From an uncultured Oscillospiraceae bacterium (GTDB lineage Bacteria; Bacillota; Clostridia; Oscillospirales; Oscillospiraceae): 8,990 nt of DNA. The notes beneath the pieces are model-generated. The model searched no databases. It was not told where the DNA came from and saw only the letters and a list, made by a program, of their open reading frames with translations. Shown here piece after piece: positions 5,855 to 8,990 of the stretch. Each line of letters begins with the position of its first letter. Positions within the stretch are counted from its first letter, which is position 1. Both the position numbers and the translations under genes were made by a program. The stretch is taken from contig CAJOFI010000076.1 of NCBI GenBank assembly GCA_905233595.1, positions 19,467 to 28,456 on the forward strand. The letters are read 5' to 3'.

Positions 5855-6937
5855 CTACCTCGTCCGGCGGTCGTGGCCGGAGCTCCGGTAATAGCGCGCC
5901 TTATCCTCGTACATGGCCTGGTCGGCCAGGCGCGCCAGCTCCTGCGGGTCGAGCTCGGGGTGATCGGCGGCGCGCACGTAGCCAAGCGCCACGCTCAGCA
6001 CGTAGTTGTGCACCTGCGTCCAGAGGGCGTTTCGCTCCTGAAAGCTCTCGATCGCCCATTGAAGCTGCTTCTCCTCGATCTCCAGCAGCGCCATGAACTC
6101 GTCGCCGCCGGTGCGGTACATCTTGCCGTATTGGTGGAAGGCCTCGATCATATTCTCCGCCATGCCCTGGATGAGTGCGTCGCCCATCTCGTGCCCGCGC
6201 GTGTCGTTGGCGGTTTTGAGCCCGTTTAAGTCCAGCGAGACGACGGTCTTGCGCTCCAGCTCGGCGTTATGCCGCAGGCGCAGCAGCTCGTCCTCGTAGG
6301 CGCGGCGGTTCGGAAGCCCGGTCAGCCGGTCGGTGTTGGCGTTTTTATGCTCGTCCGTAAGGCGCGTGGTCATGTGGTCGAGCAGCAAACCGATGCCCAG
6401 CGCGACGATCACCAGATAGAGGAAGACCGAAAACAGGACGGCGGGGATCCCCCGGTCAACGGCGCTGCGCTCCTGCACGACGATGATCTGCCGGTCGCTG
6501 CCGCGCAGGCTGAAATAGGCGGGCTTCCCGTCCTTCTCGCCGGGGAAGTTCACGGTGCTGCTGTGCGGCGGCTGCTCGCCGAGCCCGATATCTTCCAGCG
6601 TCGCGCCGACGTCCGCCGCCTGCGTCGCGGCCAGAATGACGCCGCCCGCGCGGTCAGCCACCAGAAGCTCAACGCCCTGGGTGGTGGGCATATCCGCGAT
6701 CAGCGTCTGCAGCCAGACGGCGCGCTGCCCCTCCTCCATGGCGTTCTCCTCGGCCTTATGGCCGCGCAGGACGCTTTCGACCTTTCGGATCAGCGCGTCC
6801 GCGTCCTGATAGGCCTCCTGTCGGTTAAAAAAGGAGATCACCTGGTATTCGATCACAAGAAACGCGACCGATACAACGCAAATCAGGATCACCGGAAGCA
6901 AGCGCAGTGATTTCCCTTTTTCGCTCTCTTTTTTCAT
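5855..6937 (-). CDS. Membrane-bound GGDEF diguanylate cyclase
   Basis: The 360-residue protein makes cyclic di-GMP from two GTP. Two membrane helices (about 13-36 and 163-186) bracket a roughly 125-residue extracytoplasmic domain, probably a sensor of the PAS/Cache kind, although its fold cannot be proven here. The GGDEF domain starts at DRLTGLPNRR (203-212). D236 in SLDLNGLK, the ND..GH..GD signature (244-253) and an intact GGDEF at 277-281 (RTGGDEF) indicate an active enzyme. The inhibitory I-site RxxD expected just upstream reads HQYG, so product inhibition is probably absent. AGAGGG (6951-6946), 8 nt before the ATG, is the ribosome binding site. It has its own promoter and ends tail to tail with the LysR gene, so it forms a single-gene unit. 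The sensed signal is unknown; no c-di-GMP receptor or EAL/HD-GYP partner is in the window. Confidence 0.93.
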   Translation of the reverse strand: MKKESEKGKSLRLLPVILICVVSVAFLVIEYQVISFFNRQEAYQDADALIRKVESVLRGHKAEENAMEEGQRAVWLQTLIADMPTTQGVELLVADRAGGVILAATQAADVGATLEDIGLGEQPPHSSTVNFPGEKDGKPAYFSLRGSDRQIIVVQERSAVDRGIPAVLFSVFLYLVIVALGIGLLLDHMTTRLTDEHKNANTDRLTGLPNRRAYEDELLRLRHNAELERKTVVSLDLNGLKTANDTRGHEMGDALIQGMAENMIEAFHQYGKMYRTGGDEFMALLEIEEKQLQWAIESFQERNALWTQVHNYVLSVALGYVRAADHPELDPQELARLADQAMYEDKARYYRSSGHDRRTR

Positions 6938-6987
6938 TCCTCAAGCCCTCTCACGTCCGCCCAAAGCGGGCGAATATTCCCACCTGT

Positions 6988-7017
6988 ACTATATCACGCC
7001 GCGCGCCTGTTAATCAA
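6988..7017 (-). promoter_or_regulatory. Promoter of the GGDEF gene, extended -10 type
   Basis: On the minus strand TTGATT (7017-7012) and TATAGT (6993-6988) are 18 bp apart, and the -10 carries the extended TGA just before it (TGATATAGT). The leader of about 45 nt contains a small hairpin, CGCCC paired with GGGCG, near 6958-6972. Confidence 0.65.
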
Positions 7018-7053
7018 GCACAATCTTCCGCCAAACGCGCATAACAACGAAAA

Positions 7054-7088
7054 GGGGCTGTGAAAAAACTCCGTTTTTTCACAGCCCC
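7054..7088. terminator. 15-bp perfect terminator hairpin (GGGGCTGTGAAAAAA type)
   Basis: Arms 7054-7068 and 7074-7088 are exact reverse complements around the loop CTCCG. The plus strand continues GGTTTTTG and the minus strand continues TTTTCG, so both directions offer a U-run. On the minus strand it lies downstream of the beta-helix lipoprotein gene, which has no other terminator. I associate this GGGGCTGTGAAAAAA hairpin with many clostridial genomes, from memory. Confidence 0.75.
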
Positions 7089-7192
7089 GGTTTTTGAGTT
7101 CTGAGATCTATTTTTTGACTTCTATCCGCATTTCGCGAAGCCGGCTTTCAGTAACCGTTCTCCTCAAAACTCAGCACTCAAAACTCAAAACC
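7089..7192. repeat. Imperfect inverted/tandem CTCAAAACTCA repeat region
   Basis: CTCAAAACTCA occurs twice in tandem (7163-7173 and 7177-7187), and the block ends AAACC at 7192. At the left end GGTTTTTGAGTTCTGAG (7089-7105) is its near reverse complement, so the 104-bp segment has imperfect inverted ends. Two overlapping small palindromes, TTCGCGAA (7132-7139) and AAGCCGGCTT (7138-7147), sit in the middle. It contains no gene and directly follows the terminator hairpin. It may be a relic of a small mobile repeat or a second, weak hairpin of the lipoprotein transcript's 3' end. Confidence 0.45.
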
Positions 7193-7202
7193 GACCGCCG
7201 GA

Positions 7203-8876
7203 CTATCCGAAATAGTACGTCCCGTCTGTGAGCGGCTGTTCGTCCCAGGCGGCGCTGCTGCTGAAGAGCTGGACGATGTTGTTCCCGTCGTCGCAGTCGT
7301 GGATGCTGCAGGATACAAAGCGCACGTCCTCGCAGGTATCGAGCGAGGCGGCGGCGACGGAGCACTCGTAGATCTCCGTCTCCCGCAGGAGCATGCTCTC
7401 GCAGTTCCAGGCATAGACGCCGATCACACCGCAGCCGAAGAGCCCGCAGTCCTCTACGCGCACGCCCCGGCAGGAATCGAAGTCGAGGACGTTGCCCGCG
7501 CAGTAGCCCGGCTCCTCACTGTGCCCGGCGGTGAGACCGGACACGCCCACATCCTCACAGCCACGGAAGCTGAGCACCGCCGCGTAGCGGGGGCTTGCGC
7601 TCAGAAGCGTGCTGTCCTGCCCCGCGCCCGTGATCCACAGCCCGCTCAGCCCGCTCACGCAGAGCGTGTAGCCGTCGTAGCACTCCTCCCAGGCGTAGTA
7701 TTCGCCGCCCGCCTTGCCGTAATCCGAAGCGCTTTTCAGATCGTACACGCCCGGGGCGAGCACGATGCAGGTATTCGGCGCAATGGCGGCGAGCAGCTCG
7801 TCCACGGTGCTGACGGCGACCTCGTCGGCGTTCTCCGGCTTGGTGACCTGCGCCGGTTCCGGCTCGCCGGGGCCGTCGTAGCTTGCGCGCGCAAGCTCCA
7901 TGTGCTCAAGGTCGAAGCTGATGAGCTCCTCCCCGTCCGCGCCCCTGGCGAAGAGCGCCTGCACGCCGCTGTAAAAGCGCTCGTCCATGCGAAGCCTGAA
8001 GGCGCACTTGTCCACGGTCACGCTCCGCCCCTCGAGCAGGAAGACGGAACCGAGCACGCGGTTATCCTCCACCCGGCAGCCGAGCAGGTACACCTCGCTC
8101 GAGCGCTGGTTCTGCAAAATCTGATAGACGCGGTTGCCGGTGATCTCGCAGTTGACGAGGGCGAAGCCGACGCAGCGCTCGGTATAGACGAGGCTGCCCC
8201 CCGCGCCGACCTGGCTCAGTCCGCAGTCGCGCAGGGCGCAGTCCTCCAGGCGCAGGTCGCGGCAACTGTACGCGCTCACCGCGCTGTCGCTGCAGGAGTC
8301 GATGGTGGTATTGCGCAGGCTGAGCGCGCGGCAGCCCTCGGCCGTCACGCCCACAGAGCCACAGCCGAACAGGCGGCAGCCCTCCACCGTCACATCGTCA
8401 CAGTCGTAGAGCCTGAGCACGCCCGCCGCGCAGCCGCCCGGCTCCGTCGTGTGTCCGAGGGTCAGCCCCTCGAGCGTAAGATCCCAGCAGCTGCGGAAGC
8501 TGACGACCTCCGCGTAGCGGGGTCTCGTGAGGATGCTCACCGCGCCCTGTCCGATCAGGCGCAGCCCCGGCACGTCGGAGACGACGAGCTGCGCCCCGCC
8601 GTAGACCAGCTCCCAGCGGTACGCGCCCCGCAGATCCTCCTCGCCGTAGCTTGCGGCGGTGCTCAGATCGTAGTCGCCCTCCCGCAGCACGATGGTGGCG
8701 TTCGGCGCGATGGCGGCGAGCAGCTCGTCCACCGTGCTGACCGCCACCGCCCCCTCGGGCAGCGGCTCCTCCGCCGGCGTCTCCACCGGCGCCTCCCCCG
8801 CCGTCGTACCGCAGCCGCAGAGCAGCGAGAGCGCCAGCAGCAGGCAGAGCAGAATCGAAAGTTGTTCCCGTTTCAT
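7203..8876 (-). CDS. Lipoprotein with duplicated Cys-laddered right-handed beta-helix
   Basis: The 557-residue protein begins with a lipoprotein signal: KR, a hydrophobic stretch, then the lipobox LCGC, so C22 should carry the lipid and the protein should sit outside the membrane. After an acidic Pro-rich linker, two homologous blocks follow at about 44-220 and 353-529, offset by exactly 309 residues. Each opens VAVSTVDELLAAIAPN and contains an ASPRYA/TRPRYA motif, GH..EPG.CA and LFGCG. Imperfect repeats such as NCESMLLRETEIYECS indicate a right-handed parallel beta-helix (pectate-lyase-like fold, NosD-type repeats). Cysteines recur every 23 residues. Residues 221-350 carry further degenerate rungs. 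No catalytic residues of a known lyase can be identified, so binding or structural use is as likely as an enzyme. GGAGG (8889-8885), 8 nt before the ATG, fixes the start. No convincing promoter is seen in the short upstream DNA, which is filled by the 90-bp repeat. Confidence 0.85.
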   Translation of the reverse strand: MKREQLSILLCLLLALSLLCGCGTTAGEAPVETPAEEPLPEGAVAVSTVDELLAAIAPNATIVLREGDYDLSTAASYGEEDLRGAYRWELVYGGAQLVVSDVPGLRLIGQGAVSILTRPRYAEVVSFRSCWDLTLEGLTLGHTTEPGGCAAGVLRLYDCDDVTVEGCRLFGCGSVGVTAEGCRALSLRNTTIDSCSDSAVSAYSCRDLRLEDCALRDCGLSQVGAGGSLVYTERCVGFALVNCEITGNRVYQILQNQRSSEVYLLGCRVEDNRVLGSVFLLEGRSVTVDKCAFRLRMDERFYSGVQALFARGADGEELISFDLEHMELARASYDGPGEPEPAQVTKPENADEVAVSTVDELLAAIAPNTCIVLAPGVYDLKSASDYGKAGGEYYAWEECYDGYTLCVSGLSGLWITGAGQDSTLLSASPRYAAVLSFRGCEDVGVSGLTAGHSEEPGYCAGNVLDFDSCRGVRVEDCGLFGCGVIGVYAWNCESMLLRETEIYECSVAAASLDTCEDVRFVSCSIHDCDDGNNIVQLFSSSAAWDEQPLTDGTYYFG

Positions 8877-8900
8877 TGTCCTGTCCTCCGTGATCGTTTT

Positions 8901-8990
8901 AGGAATTGTGCAGAAATAAATTGTGCAAAGATGGCGTAGGATTTTTCGCCTGTAGCGAGGCGGAAAATCGCAGGAATACTTTGTGTATTT
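8901..8990 (+). repeat. 90-bp dispersed repeat, copy B (runs off window end)
   Basis: This is the same element as at 4775-4864 (88/90 identical), in the same plus orientation. It includes the 12-bp-arm hairpin (8940-8951 with 8958-8969). Its left boundary is 24 bp upstream of the lipoprotein ATG, so it occupies the leader or promoter position of that minus-strand gene, reading away from it. The right boundary is outside the window. Confidence 0.9.

Noticed and set aside
7299..8939. Long plus-strand open frame opposite the beta-helix lipoprotein gene
   Set aside because: Ala/Arg/His-rich translation with no family resemblance; the minus-strand frame has a lipobox, a good ribosome binding site and regular repeats.

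Overview
The window looks like chromosomal DNA from a GC-rich gut-type Firmicute, most likely a clostridial lineage such as Oscillospiraceae. This is an inference from family resemblance: exported-type GH3 enzymes, a GPH-like sugar transporter with a charged tail, a Cys-rich beta-helix lipoprotein, AAAGGAG/GGAGG-type ribosome binding sites, sigma-A-like promoters, and a GGGGCTGTGAAAAAA hairpin of a kind I associate with this group. No rRNA, tRNA, CRISPR array, transposase or phage gene is visible.

Layout. (1) 3-914 (+) is the C-terminal part of a GH3 glycosidase that begins before the window. (2) Two strong hairpins (923-957 and 961-1023) separate it from a convergent minus-strand unit. Read in transcription order, that unit is a GH43 arabinofuranosidase/xylosidase (4604-3138), a GPH-like MFS transporter (start revised to GTG at 3117, end 1315) and a 61-residue one-helix ORF (1245-1060) that resembles the severed N-terminus of an exported GH3 enzyme. 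(3) 4605-4915 is an AT-rich divergent control region. It holds a promoter for GH43, a perfect TATAAT promoter facing the other way, and one copy of a 90-bp repeat. (4) 4916-5836 (+) is a LysR-type regulator. (5) 5855-6937 (-) is a membrane-bound GGDEF diguanylate cyclase. (6) 6938-7202 holds the GGDEF promoter, a 15-bp-stem terminator and an inverted/tandem CTCAAAACTCA repeat. (7) 7203-8876 (-) is a lipoprotein made of two tandem copies of a Cys-laddered right-handed beta-helix. (8) 8901-8990 is a second copy of the 90-bp repeat, 24 bp upstream of the lipoprotein gene, running off the window end.

How the genes fit together. Regions 1-4 read as a small locus for using plant hemicellulose, probably arabinoxylan oligosaccharides. 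The transporter would bring short oligosaccharides in, the signal-less GH43 would trim them in the cytoplasm, and the divergent LysR protein is the natural candidate regulator. The GH3 enzyme probably acts on related glycosides, but its N-terminus and catalytic nucleophile lie outside the window. The GGDEF protein and the beta-helix lipoprotein have their own promoters or terminators and no obvious link to sugar use.

The least ordinary signals are the 88/90-identical repeat placed directly before two unrelated genes, the exact 23-residue cysteine ladders duplicated in the lipoprotein, and the GH3-like N-terminal fragment. I did not find a clearly new multi-gene system.
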